Assembly (NCBI GenBank): GCA_025937665.1
Contig: JAICQW010000140.1
Span: 1-5,130 of the forward strand
Reading direction: 5' to 3'
From: Nitrososphaeraceae archaeon
GTDB lineage: Archaea > Thermoproteota > Nitrososphaeria > Nitrososphaerales > Nitrososphaeraceae
DNA length: 5,130 nt
In this document: positions 1 to 4,906 of the stretch, in pieces
How positions within the stretch are numbered: position 1 is the stretch's first letter
How the letters are laid out: each line of letters starts with the position of its first letter
Made by a program: the position numbers and the translations under genes
Notes under the pieces: model-generated
What the model was told of the DNA's origin: nothing
Database searches by the model: none
Seen by the model: the letters and a program-made list of their open reading frames with translations, nothing else

Positions 1-14
1 ATATGACTGAATGG

Positions 15-35
15 TTAAATATTTATAATATTTAA
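15..35. repeat. AT-only inverted repeat downstream of uS5
   Basis: TTAAATATT (15-23) and AATATTTAA (27-35) are perfect complements with a 3-bp spacer, 14 bp past the uS5 stop. It could be part of the promoter or operator of the next gene beyond the left edge, but pure A/T composition makes chance symmetry fairly likely. Confidence 0.35.
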
Positions 36-48
36 GTAATAGTTATTT

Positions 49-570
49 TTATATTTTTATGGGCTTCAATAGATTTTTAATATTTTCACCTGCGACAAGT
101 CCTAGTCCTCTGGGACCGGGTAGAATCTCTACTTTCACGCTACCACCTCTTCCTCGAACATTGAAGGGTATAGAATGCGGTTGAGTGCATCGACATTCCC
201 AGCTACCGCAACCCAATTTTACTGGTATTATGTGAAGATACGAATTAATCGTAGCTTTATCAATTGCTATTCTCATTTGATGTGCCTTGCCCATTCCAAT
301 TCCAAACCACCCTGCTTCGTTACCAACAGCAACTAGCGCACTAAATCGTGTCATTTCTCCAGCGTCAGTTTGCTTTTGCACGATTCCAACGTGCACAACT
401 TGGCTCTTAATGTCAGGAAGCAAGTGCTTTACTATTTCAGATTCCTGAATACGCATTCCATTTTCATAGATCTGCTCCATCGAACTAATCTTATTTTCTG
501 CTACCATCTGTCCCAAGGCGGTACGGGGTTTCCATACTGTTGCCTGCTCATTACTTCGGGAAAAGCTCAT
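49..570 (-). CDS. rpsE: 30S ribosomal protein uS5, C-terminally short
   Basis: Small-subunit ribosomal protein uS5 (archaeal/eukaryotic S2e type), a component of the decoding-site region of the 30S subunit. The N-terminal archaeal extension is present (W13-K-P-R-T and the LLPD motif at 50-53), then the double-stranded-RNA-binding fold (GNEAGWFGIGMGKA, 83-96), the archaeal CGSWECRC cysteine motif (121-128), PHSIPF (131-136) and PGPRGLGLVAG (151-161). After GENIKNLLK the protein reads PIKI and stops at 173 residues. From family knowledge, archaeal uS5 normally continues with an AGIxDxW segment and a final helix, so about 35-40 residues are missing; the other frames downstream do not encode them. 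The ATG start overlaps the uL18 stop as ATGA and has AAGGAG 7 nt upstream, so the start is secure. Identity is near certain; the short end may be natural, a mutation or an assembly problem. Confidence 0.96.
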   Translation of the reverse strand: MSFSRSNEQATVWKPRTALGQMVAENKISSMEQIYENGMRIQESEIVKHLLPDIKSQVVHVGIVQKQTDAGEMTRFSALVAVGNEAGWFGIGMGKAHQMRIAIDKATINSYLHIIPVKLGCGSWECRCTQPHSIPFNVRGRGGSVKVEILPGPRGLGLVAGENIKNLLKPIKI

Positions 571-1214
571 TTCGATTCTCCTTTCTTTTTGGAAGTCTTG
601 GCCTTGGCACTTTTAGGTGTTTTAGGCATTTTATCTGACTTCTTTTCGCTCTTGTCATTTACAATCCTATCCTTTACTTCTGAAAAATGATTTGGATACT
701 TTTCAGGTTCCAATCCTGATCCCAAATTTGACGAAAATCTCGATTTATATAAATCATCATTAGACTTTATTTTTTTTGCATATTCTGCAATGTGATTACC
801 TTGTATTCTTTCTTCAGTAGGCAGAATCTGTTCAGAAAATGGCATTTCCAGTCCTGCTTCAGACATACCCTTCAGGCACGCTGCAATCTTTGTAGTAAAG
901 TGCCTTTTACCTATGTATAATATTGCCCGTGTAATCTTTTTTTGGATACATTTCTTACCCAATAAGAGACCAACTAGATAGCATGAAGGAATATTCTTGC
1001 GTGACCCCTTCCATCCATATGACAATAATTCGTTACTATGTACCGAGGCCATTACTTTGTCGCCAAGGAGATCTGGTCTTATTAACTGAGCTGAAACATT
1101 TTGATCACTGACATTAACAGTCACAAAATCCTTCTTTCCAATAAGCAATTTTTCTCTCTTTCTATAATTTGTTTTTCTTTCTCTTATTCTTCTGAATGTT
1201 GAAGTATAAACCAT
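567..1214 (-). CDS. rplR: 50S ribosomal protein uL18 (archaeal L18 / eukaryotic L5 type)
   Basis: Large-subunit protein uL18, which binds 5S rRNA in the central protuberance. Family landmarks are the basic N terminus RRIRERKTNYRKR (8-20), the 5S-binding core with VHSNELLSYGWKG (58-70), the helix LVGLLLGKK (80-88), LKGMSEAGLEMPFSEQILP (114-132) and EERIQGNHIAEYAKK (134-148). The last 35 or so residues form a Lys/Ser-rich, low-complexity tail that is probably disordered and RNA-contacting. I start it at the ATG at 1214 (215 residues). An in-frame TTG at 1232 would add six residues, but it lies only 9 nt from the TATA box and upstream of the expected transcription start. The stop overlaps the uS5 ATG as ATGA, so the two are translationally coupled. 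In most archaea uL18 follows eL19 in the spc cluster; here larB precedes it and the gene has its own promoter. Confidence 0.95.
   Translation of the reverse strand: MVYTSTFRRIRERKTNYRKREKLLIGKKDFVTVNVSDQNVSAQLIRPDLLGDKVMASVHSNELLSYGWKGSRKNIPSCYLVGLLLGKKCIQKKITRAILYIGKRHFTTKIAACLKGMSEAGLEMPFSEQILPTEERIQGNHIAEYAKKIKSNDDLYKSRFSSNLGSGLEPEKYPNHFSEVKDRIVNDKSEKKSDKMPKTPKSAKAKTSKKKGESK
578..583 (-). promoter_or_regulatory. Shine-Dalgarno site of uS5
   Basis: The minus strand reads AAGGAG, 7 nt before the uS5 ATG, inside the last codons of uL18 (KKGESK). It fixes the uS5 start and, with the ATGA overlap, supports coupled translation of the two ribosomal proteins. Confidence 0.85.
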
Positions 1215-1241
1215 AAACCGAAAATCCACCAATCTATCCTA

Positions 1242-1249
1242 TTTATAAA
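1242..1249 (-). promoter_or_regulatory. TATA box of the uL18-uS5 unit
   Basis: TTTATAAA is centred about 31 nt before the ATG of uL18. With archaeal TATA-to-start spacing of about 25-27 nt, transcription should begin around 1218-1221, giving a leader of only a few nucleotides. The same octamer occurs at almost the same distance before mdh. A second, weaker TATA-like stretch (CTTATAAA in plus-strand reading, 1270-1277) lies further upstream. Confidence 0.7.
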
Positions 1250-1302
1250 TTTGACAAGATTATGAATTACTTATAAATCTTCATTATGCTGCTTCATGTT
1301 GA

Positions 1303-2079
1303 TTAGGATCTTGTTGACATTTTGTTCGCCACAATAGCGGCAAATGCACCGGCGCCAATTCCATTATCGATATTTACAACCGTCATCCCCATTGAACACG
1401 TTTGAAGCATGGATGCGAGAGCAGCGATCCCATTTGAACCAAACCCATATCCTATTGAAGTTGGCACACCAATTACAGGTATGTCAGTTATGGAGGAAAC
1501 AAGAGAACCCAATGCCCCCTCCATGCCAGCTACTACTATTAGTATGTGAACCCGGGAATGTATCATGTTGCCGACAGCTTTTAGTGTTCTGTGAATACCC
1601 GCAATACCAACGTCATATTCTACCATAGTTTCACAGCCCATTACCTCTGCCATAATTTTTGCTTCCTCCGCAATCTTAATGTCAGATGTCCCGGCACAAA
1701 GTATGCCTACTTTTCCACTCTTTTTGGGAAATCTGTGAGACTTGGACGTGACCAATAATGTGTTTATCCCCTTTTCAATGGTTAGTTTCTCTTTTTCAAG
1801 CTTCTTACATAACTTGTCCATGTAATCAGGGCTAAGTTTGCTAACCACAGCAAATCCTTTCTTCGACACTGTAACAACAATAATCTTATAGAGATCTTTG
1901 AGTTCTTTTCCTTGACCGAGTATAACCTCTGGTATACCGCTTCTTAATTCTCGGAGAGGATCTATTTTTGCCAAATTTTTTTCTACGTATTCAATTGAAA
2001 ACAGTTTTAGCTCTTGCTCCGCGATTCGAACAGAAATGTCACCCTTTGCTAATTTTTCTAATATTTCTCTAAGTTCCAT
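1303..2079 (-). CDS. larB: LarB, pyridinium-3,5-biscarboxylic acid mononucleotide synthase
   Basis: LarB-family protein (AIR-carboxylase/PurE-like fold). In characterised bacteria LarB carboxylates and hydrolyses nicotinic acid adenine dinucleotide, giving the precursor of the nickel-pincer nucleotide of lactate racemase and related enzymes. The 258 residues match the usual length. Visible family motifs are RSGIPEVILGQGKE (46-59), the PurE-like start GILCAGTSD (125-133), YDVGIAGIHR (155-164), VAGMEGALGSLVSS (183-196), IGVPTSIGYG (203-212) and NIDNGIGAGA (236-245). Cys228 lies in MLQTCS, where I place the nucleophilic cysteine reported for Lactobacillus LarB. The ATG start gives the complete N-terminal region; only a weak ribosome site (AGAG) precedes it. 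It begins 30 bp after the mdh stop with no promoter in between, so co-transcription is likely. LarC and LarE are not in this window, so the client enzyme is unknown. Confidence 0.93.
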   Translation of the reverse strand: MELREILEKLAKGDISVRIAEQELKLFSIEYVEKNLAKIDPLRELRSGIPEVILGQGKELKDLYKIIVVTVSKKGFAVVSKLSPDYMDKLCKKLEKEKLTIEKGINTLLVTSKSHRFPKKSGKVGILCAGTSDIKIAEEAKIMAEVMGCETMVEYDVGIAGIHRTLKAVGNMIHSRVHILIVVAGMEGALGSLVSSITDIPVIGVPTSIGYGFGSNGIAALASMLQTCSMGMTVVNIDNGIGAGAFAAIVANKMSTRS

Positions 2080-2109
2080 TTCTCTGCTGTTTGTTAAATG
2101 ATTCCAATA

Positions 2110-3024
2110 TCAAAGAGAAAAACTCTGTATTGCGTTTTTTACACTTTGTACTCCTAGATCAAAGACTTTCTTTTCGCTCTCATCCAATTTTAGTTCAATT
2201 ATTTTCTCCATACCTTCATGACCTAAGACGCATGGCACACCTATACATACGTCATTGTATCCATATTCACCTTCTAGTAATGCAGAGACGGGCAGTATTG
2301 CTTTCTTGTTTTTGATGATACTTTCCACCATAGTTGATACGGCATTTCCAGGAGCATAAACAGTTGCACCTTTTAACGATATTACTTCAGCTGCAATGCC
2401 TTTGGTTTTAGTTGCAAGGTCTTTGGATTGTTCTGTAGAGATAAACTCAGTTAATGGGATTCCACCCAAGCTTGAAAATCTCACAAGTGGAAGCATATTC
2501 TCGCCATGTTCGCTTATTACCATAGCTTGAATTGAATCTCTAGATATTCCAGTGACTGTGCTGATGTGTTCTTTAAATCTCGACAGATCGAGCATTCCAC
2601 CCATACCCATGACCTGTGTTCTCTTTCGACCAAGAGATTTAAGTACGAGATATGTCAGCGGATCAAGTGGGTTTGTTACTACAATTATCTTTGAGTCAGG
2701 AGCATAATTTTTGATTTTGTCACATACCCCCTTTACTATATCTGCATTAGTCTTGAGCAAATCCATACGGGTCATTCCTGGCTTTCTACCAACTCCAGCG
2801 ACAACAATGACAAAGTCGGATCCTCTCATATCTTCATAATTGTTAGAACCGCGTGCGATACAGTCTATTCCTTGTTCAGCCAATTGATGGTTTATATCCA
2901 TTGCTTCACCTTGAGGTAAACCCTCCACAATATCTAAAAGCAAAACGTCTCCTAATTCTCGCAGTGAACAATTCAATGCCACTGATGAGCCAACTCTTCC
3001 GGCGCCTATAACAGTAATATTCAT
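2110..3024 (-). CDS. mdh: Malate dehydrogenase (NAD-dependent, LDH/MDH superfamily)
   Basis: Cytosolic enzyme interconverting malate and oxaloacetate; in carbon-fixing archaea it links the TCA-type and 3-hydroxypropionate/4-hydroxybutyrate metabolism (pathway placement is inference). The Rossmann motif GAGRVG spans residues 7-12, and Asp31 at the end of the second strand indicates NAD rather than NADP. The mobile loop GRKPGMTRMDLL (79-90) carries Arg80 and Arg86. An Arg in this loop position, instead of Gln, marks malate rather than lactate specificity. Other active-site residues are Asn118 in TNPLDP, Asp146 and Arg149 in LDLSRF, and catalytic His173 in SEHGEN. At 304 residues it is full length for the archaeal group. 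The start is a standard ATG with a TATA box about 30 nt upstream, so the mRNA is probably leaderless. It is the first gene of a unit with larB. Confidence 0.95.
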   Translation of the reverse strand: MNITVIGAGRVGSSVALNCSLRELGDVLLLDIVEGLPQGEAMDINHQLAEQGIDCIARGSNNYEDMRGSDFVIVVAGVGRKPGMTRMDLLKTNADIVKGVCDKIKNYAPDSKIIVVTNPLDPLTYLVLKSLGRKRTQVMGMGGMLDLSRFKEHISTVTGISRDSIQAMVISEHGENMLPLVRFSSLGGIPLTEFISTEQSKDLATKTKGIAAEVISLKGATVYAPGNAVSTMVESIIKNKKAILPVSALLEGEYGYNDVCIGVPCVLGHEGMEKIIELKLDESEKKVFDLGVQSVKNAIQSFSL

Positions 3025-3050
3025 TTAACAATCAACGAAGTTGGAGATTA

Positions 3051-3058
3051 TTTATAAA
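3051..3058 (-). promoter_or_regulatory. TATA box of the mdh-larB unit
   Basis: TTTATAAA within a longer AATTTATAAATAA stretch, centred about 30 nt before the mdh ATG. The predicted transcript starts about 3-5 nt before the ATG, and no Shine-Dalgarno site fits in that space. Confidence 0.7.
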
Positions 3059-3198
3059 TTTTCTAAATAGCACAGAATTCTGTCAGTCTAACATAGCTTC
3101 ACTAAGGTGAATTTGATAAAACCACTAAATACAGCTCAGCTTATTTCTGATAAAAATCACAATTTGAGTTATGTCCTAAAACGTTGGTAAAAAGTATT

Positions 3199-3230
3199 AT
3201 AGGAAAACAAATTTTATATAGTTTTCCTAT
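3199..3230. promoter_or_regulatory. Perfect 10-bp inverted repeat flanking a TATA box
   Basis: ATAGGAAAAC (3199-3208) and its exact reverse complement GTTTTCCTAT (3221-3230) flank a 12-bp spacer containing TTTTATATA (3212-3220). The half-site centres are 22 bp apart, about two helical turns, which suits a dimeric regulator on one DNA face around TBP. If the TATA box is used rightward, the transcript would start near 3242 and give the DUF5679 gene a leader of about 70 nt. The stem is too AT-rich to be an obvious terminator. The function is inference. Confidence 0.5.
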
Positions 3231-3274
3231 TTGGAACAATAATTAGGTCTATCATGGTCAAAAATCGAAATCAA

Positions 3275-3293
3275 TGCATAATGTTTTTATGCA
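3275..3293 (+). promoter_or_regulatory. Inverted repeat overlapping the proximal promoter of the DUF5679 gene
   Basis: TGCATAA (3275-3281) and TTATGCA (3287-3293) are perfect complements separated by five bases. The T-rich TATA-like stretch TTTTTAT (3284-3290) overlaps the right arm and is centred about 26 nt before the ATG at 3313, the position expected for leaderless transcription. It could be an operator on the TATA element. The sites fit geometrically, but nothing proves binding. Confidence 0.4.
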
Positions 3294-3312
3294 CACATGA
3301 AATCTATTTTTT

Positions 3313-3450
3313 ATGGAAGGATACTGTGTAAAGTGTAAACAAAAAAGAGTTATGAATGACGAAAAGAAGATAACAATGAAAAATGGAAAACCTGCAACCC
3401 AAGGAATATGTTCAACTTGCGGTACAAAGATGTTCAGGATAGGAAAGTAA
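3313..3450 (+). CDS. DUF5679 small zinc-ribbon protein
   Basis: A 45-residue protein starting MEGYCVKCK and ending FRIGK. It has two CxxC knuckles, Cys5/Cys8 and Cys33/Cys36, separated by 24 residues, which should hold one zinc ion as a zinc ribbon. The central KKITMKNGKPATQG and the ending CGTKMFRIGK match the DUF5679 family as I know it, which is common in archaea and some bacteria and has no established function. Small ribbons like this often bind nucleic acid or proteins, but that is only a guess here. It is the only plus-strand gene in the window, standing alone between convergent and divergent neighbours. No Shine-Dalgarno site precedes the ATG; two candidate TATA boxes lie upstream, each associated with an inverted repeat. 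Confidence 0.9.
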   Translation: MEGYCVKCKQKRVMNDEKKITMKNGKPATQGICSTCGTKMFRIGK

Positions 3451-3452
3451 AC

Positions 3453-3503
3453 AAATCTGAGATTTATCAATCCCTTGTAATAGTGTTTTCCATCTAATTT
3501 TTT
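3453..3503 (+). terminator. Probable transcription terminator of the DUF5679 gene
   Basis: Just after the stop is a short palindrome (AAATCT-G-AGATTT, 3453-3465), followed by two T tracts, TTTT at 3486-3489 and TTTTTT at 3498-3503. Archaeal RNA polymerase can terminate at T-runs without a strong hairpin. The site lies between convergent genes. The hairpin itself is weak, so the T-runs are the main support. Confidence 0.45.
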
Positions 3504-3515
3504 AAATTATTCCTA

Positions 3516-4283
3516 CTAGGTGAAATTTCGAAGAGGATTCTTTTTACCAGTAACATTAGTGTTAGTGGGCTGTTCCGAATCATTTTCCAAGTCTATTTCA
3601 TTGTATTTTTCTGTTGAACTTGTTTTCAATTTTGAAATTGATTCAGATTTTCTGGATTCAAAACTATCAAGTTTTTCAAGTGCTTGACTGATTTCAGCTT
3701 CCAAATTATGTATTTTTTCTGCTTCTACCCGTAGTGACTTGTCTGGGTTACCTCCGCTAAATGAATTATTTACAAGTTCTTGATCTGGGGTATCAGGACG
3801 TAACTGCTTTGGTTGTCGACTAGGCACTTTGATATTGCTTTTCGAAAGCTCCGTCAGTCTTGTGTCTATGACTTTTATCTTGTCTTCGATTATAGAAACA
3901 AGGTTGTTCTTTATTGCGCTAAGATCATAAAGATCTACGATGGACTTGGTGTGATCAATTTCTTCTTCACATTTTCTCAAATCTTCAGCATACTTTATTG
4001 CCAATCTGTCAAACTCCAATTGACTCAATTTTCCTTCTCTAAAGAATTCGTGTGTTTTTCTCACCGAACTTGTAATAATTGATCTTTCAACTTCTAAAGA
4101 GTCTAATTCATTTTTCATCATCTCAACTTCTGAGCTAGTTTTATTGGTGTCAAAGTAACTATCCTTCTTGCTGATTTTTTTCTTTGGCTGCAATTTCACA
4201 ATTCTATGTTTTCTGATTTGACGGAAAGCTAATGAGGAAATTGCACCTAAACCTATTGAAAAGGTTGCAATAAGCAAGTCCAA
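3516..4283 (-). CDS. Membrane-anchored coiled-coil protein, unknown function
   Basis: I do not recognise a named family. Residues 3-20 form one hydrophobic segment (LLIATFSIGLGAISSLAF) followed directly by a basic cluster (RQIRKHR, then KKKISKK). By the positive-inside rule this predicts a signal anchor with the rest of the protein in the cytoplasm. Residues 50-150 are charged and helical with heptad-like spacing, including EFFREGKLSQLEFDRL (79-94) and a second helix through KVIDTRLTELSK. A Pro/Gln/Ser-rich linker (about 153-183) leads to another coiled coil (184-222) and a polar, Asn/Ser/Thr-rich tail. The start is TTG at 4283: no in-frame ATG exists before residue 55, a stop lies ten codons upstream, and starting inside would lose the anchor. 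It begins 49 bp after eL37 with no T-tract between, so read-through from lsm-rpl37e is possible. The exact start is uncertain. Confidence 0.8.
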   Translation of the reverse strand: MDLLIATFSIGLGAISSLAFRQIRKHRIVKLQPKKKISKKDSYFDTNKTSSEVEMMKNELDSLEVERSIITSSVRKTHEFFREGKLSQLEFDRLAIKYAEDLRKCEEEIDHTKSIVDLYDLSAIKNNLVSIIEDKIKVIDTRLTELSKSNIKVPSRQPKQLRPDTPDQELVNNSFSGGNPDKSLRVEAEKIHNLEAEISQALEKLDSFESRKSESISKLKTSSTEKYNEIDLENDSEQPTNTNVTGKKNPLRNFT

Positions 4284-4332
4284 TTTAAGGTAATAAATTA
4301 CAACATACTGTTAAGTCTTGTCCTTAGAATAT

Positions 4333-4503
4333 CTAAGTTACTCTGCGTTTTATCCAATCATACTTTCGTGTTTTTGGGTCCGGATAGCCGCATTTCCCGC
4401 ATCGCTTGTCTCTTTTGTGAAAAGAGTTATGACCACATCTTCTACATCTTATATGAGTACTCTTCCTCGTAAACTTCCCCATTGATGTTGTGCCTTTTGT
4501 CAT
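4333..4503 (-). CDS. rpl37e: 50S ribosomal protein eL37
   Basis: Zinc-binding large-subunit protein of archaea and eukaryotes, absent from bacteria. The 56-residue product starts MTKGTTSMGKF and carries THIRCRRCGHNSFH with Cys20 and Cys23, then KRCGKCGYPDP with Cys35 and Cys38, the four ligands of its C-x2-C-x11-C-x2-C zinc site. The ending RKYDWIKRR is also typical. It is basic throughout, as expected for rRNA binding. It lies 32 bp behind the Sm-like gene, an arrangement widely conserved in archaea, and has its own ribosome binding site, GGAGAG. The length is within the usual range of about 55-65. Confidence 0.96.
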   Translation of the reverse strand: MTKGTTSMGKFTRKSTHIRCRRCGHNSFHKRDKRCGKCGYPDPKTRKYDWIKRRVT

Positions 4504-4509
4504 TCTAAT

Positions 4510-4515
4510 CTCTCC
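4510..4515 (-). promoter_or_regulatory. Shine-Dalgarno site of eL37
   Basis: The minus strand reads GGAGAG, 6 nt before the eL37 ATG. It supports the chosen start and internal initiation within the lsm-rpl37e transcript, in contrast to the apparently leaderless first genes of the window. Confidence 0.75.
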
Positions 4516-4535
4516 AAACTACTCAAATTATATTA

Positions 4536-4766
4536 TTAGACTGGTGGTGGAGATATCATAACAACATTATCTCCCCTTACTACGATGGTTCCAATTTCGT
4601 TTGATTTTCCTTCGTCAAGTAATTCCACTGAATTGTCGAGTAACAAATTCATATGTTGATCAAAACCATGCAAATTGCCACGGATCACTTTACTTCCCTT
4701 AAGTTTTATCAGGACTATTTTGCCCAAACTTTCATCGAGTACCTTTACAGCCATATCAACGGACAT
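4536..4766 (-). CDS. Archaeal Sm-like RNA-binding protein (LSm/SmAP)
   Basis: Sm-fold protein expected to assemble into a ring (usually a heptamer) that binds U-rich RNA. The Sm1 motif covers about residues 14-50, with GNLHGFDQHMNLLLDN holding the RNA-contacting His38 and Asn40. Sm2 is GTIVVRGDNVVMISPP (59-74) with Arg64-Gly65-Asp66, the other half of the RNA pocket. The 76 residues are standard for archaeal SmAP1. Two starts are possible: ATG at 4766 (MSVDMAVK) or ATG at 4754 (MAVKVLDES); the first is kept, but both fit the promoter. It pairs with eL37 downstream, a conserved archaeal neighbourhood suggesting linkage to RNA or ribosome metabolism. Bacterial Hfq is a distant relative, but the motif set is archaeal. 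Confidence 0.95.
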   Translation of the reverse strand: MSVDMAVKVLDESLGKIVLIKLKGSKVIRGNLHGFDQHMNLLLDNSVELLDEGKSNEIGTIVVRGDNVVMISPPPV

Positions 4767-4802
4767 CTATTTCATTACCTATGGTATTCCTTAATGAAGG
4801 TC

Positions 4803-4811
4803 TATATTAAA
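4803..4811 (-). promoter_or_regulatory. Probable TATA box of the lsm-rpl37e unit
   Basis: The minus strand reads TTTAATATA, centred about 41 nt before the ATG at 4766. Transcription would start near 4781, giving a leader of about 15 nt to the first ATG or 27 nt to the second. The surrounding gap (4767-4906) is AT-rich with no gene. Other A/T stretches nearby make the choice tentative. Confidence 0.45.
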
Positions 4812-4906
4812 GTTAATAATAAATTAACAGACCGTACCTGATACTTTTTTCGTAATTAAATAAATATACGCATTTACATCATTTTAAAAATCTTAGATCC
4901 ATTGCC

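Larger units (their letters stand above)
3061..3312. other. Divergent intergenic region between mdh and the DUF5679 gene
   Basis: About 250 bp, very AT-rich, between the divergent mdh and zinc-ribbon genes, with no convincing gene. It holds a perfect 12-bp palindrome ACAGAATTCTGT (3072-3083), a small TTCAC-4-GTGAA inverted repeat (3098-3111), an imperfect direct repeat of TGATAAAA (near 3114 and 3148), and the two larger inverted repeats listed separately. A 25-codon ORF at 3254-3331 overlaps the zinc-ribbon start out of frame and has no family features. No tRNA or structured RNA was recognised. Confidence 0.6.

Noticed and set aside
370..690. Plus-strand frame opposite uS5/uL18
   Set aside because: Antisense to two well-conserved ribosomal genes; composition and sequence match no family.
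1215..1232. Upstream TTG start adding MVDFRF to uL18
   Set aside because: It lies 9 nt from the TATA box and before the expected transcription start; the ATG at 1214 gives the typical family N terminus.
1344..1628. Plus-strand frame opposite larB
   Set aside because: Antisense shadow of a conserved gene with no own ribosome site or recognisable motif.
2091..2315. Plus-strand frame opposite the end of mdh
   Set aside because: Antisense shadow; no promoter, no family features.
3114..3160. Two TGATAAAA copies as a possible CRISPR or tandem repeat
   Set aside because: Only two short, imperfect copies in AT-rich DNA; no regular repeat-spacer pattern anywhere in the window.
3254..3331. 25-codon upstream ORF overlapping the DUF5679 start out of frame
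   Set aside because: Very short, no ribosome site, no conserved motif; could matter only if the distal promoter at 3212-3220 is used.
3258..3470. Minus-strand hydrophobic frame opposite the DUF5679 gene
   Set aside because: The plus strand encodes a clear two-knuckle zinc ribbon; the Phe/Ile-rich product is the reverse of its Lys-rich codons.
3813..4082. Plus-strand frame opposite the coiled-coil gene
   Set aside because: Phe/Tyr-rich shadow of a Lys/Glu-rich coding strand; no start signals.
4653..4841. Plus-strand frame opposite lsm and its promoter
   Set aside because: Antisense to a conserved gene and running into its promoter; no family features.
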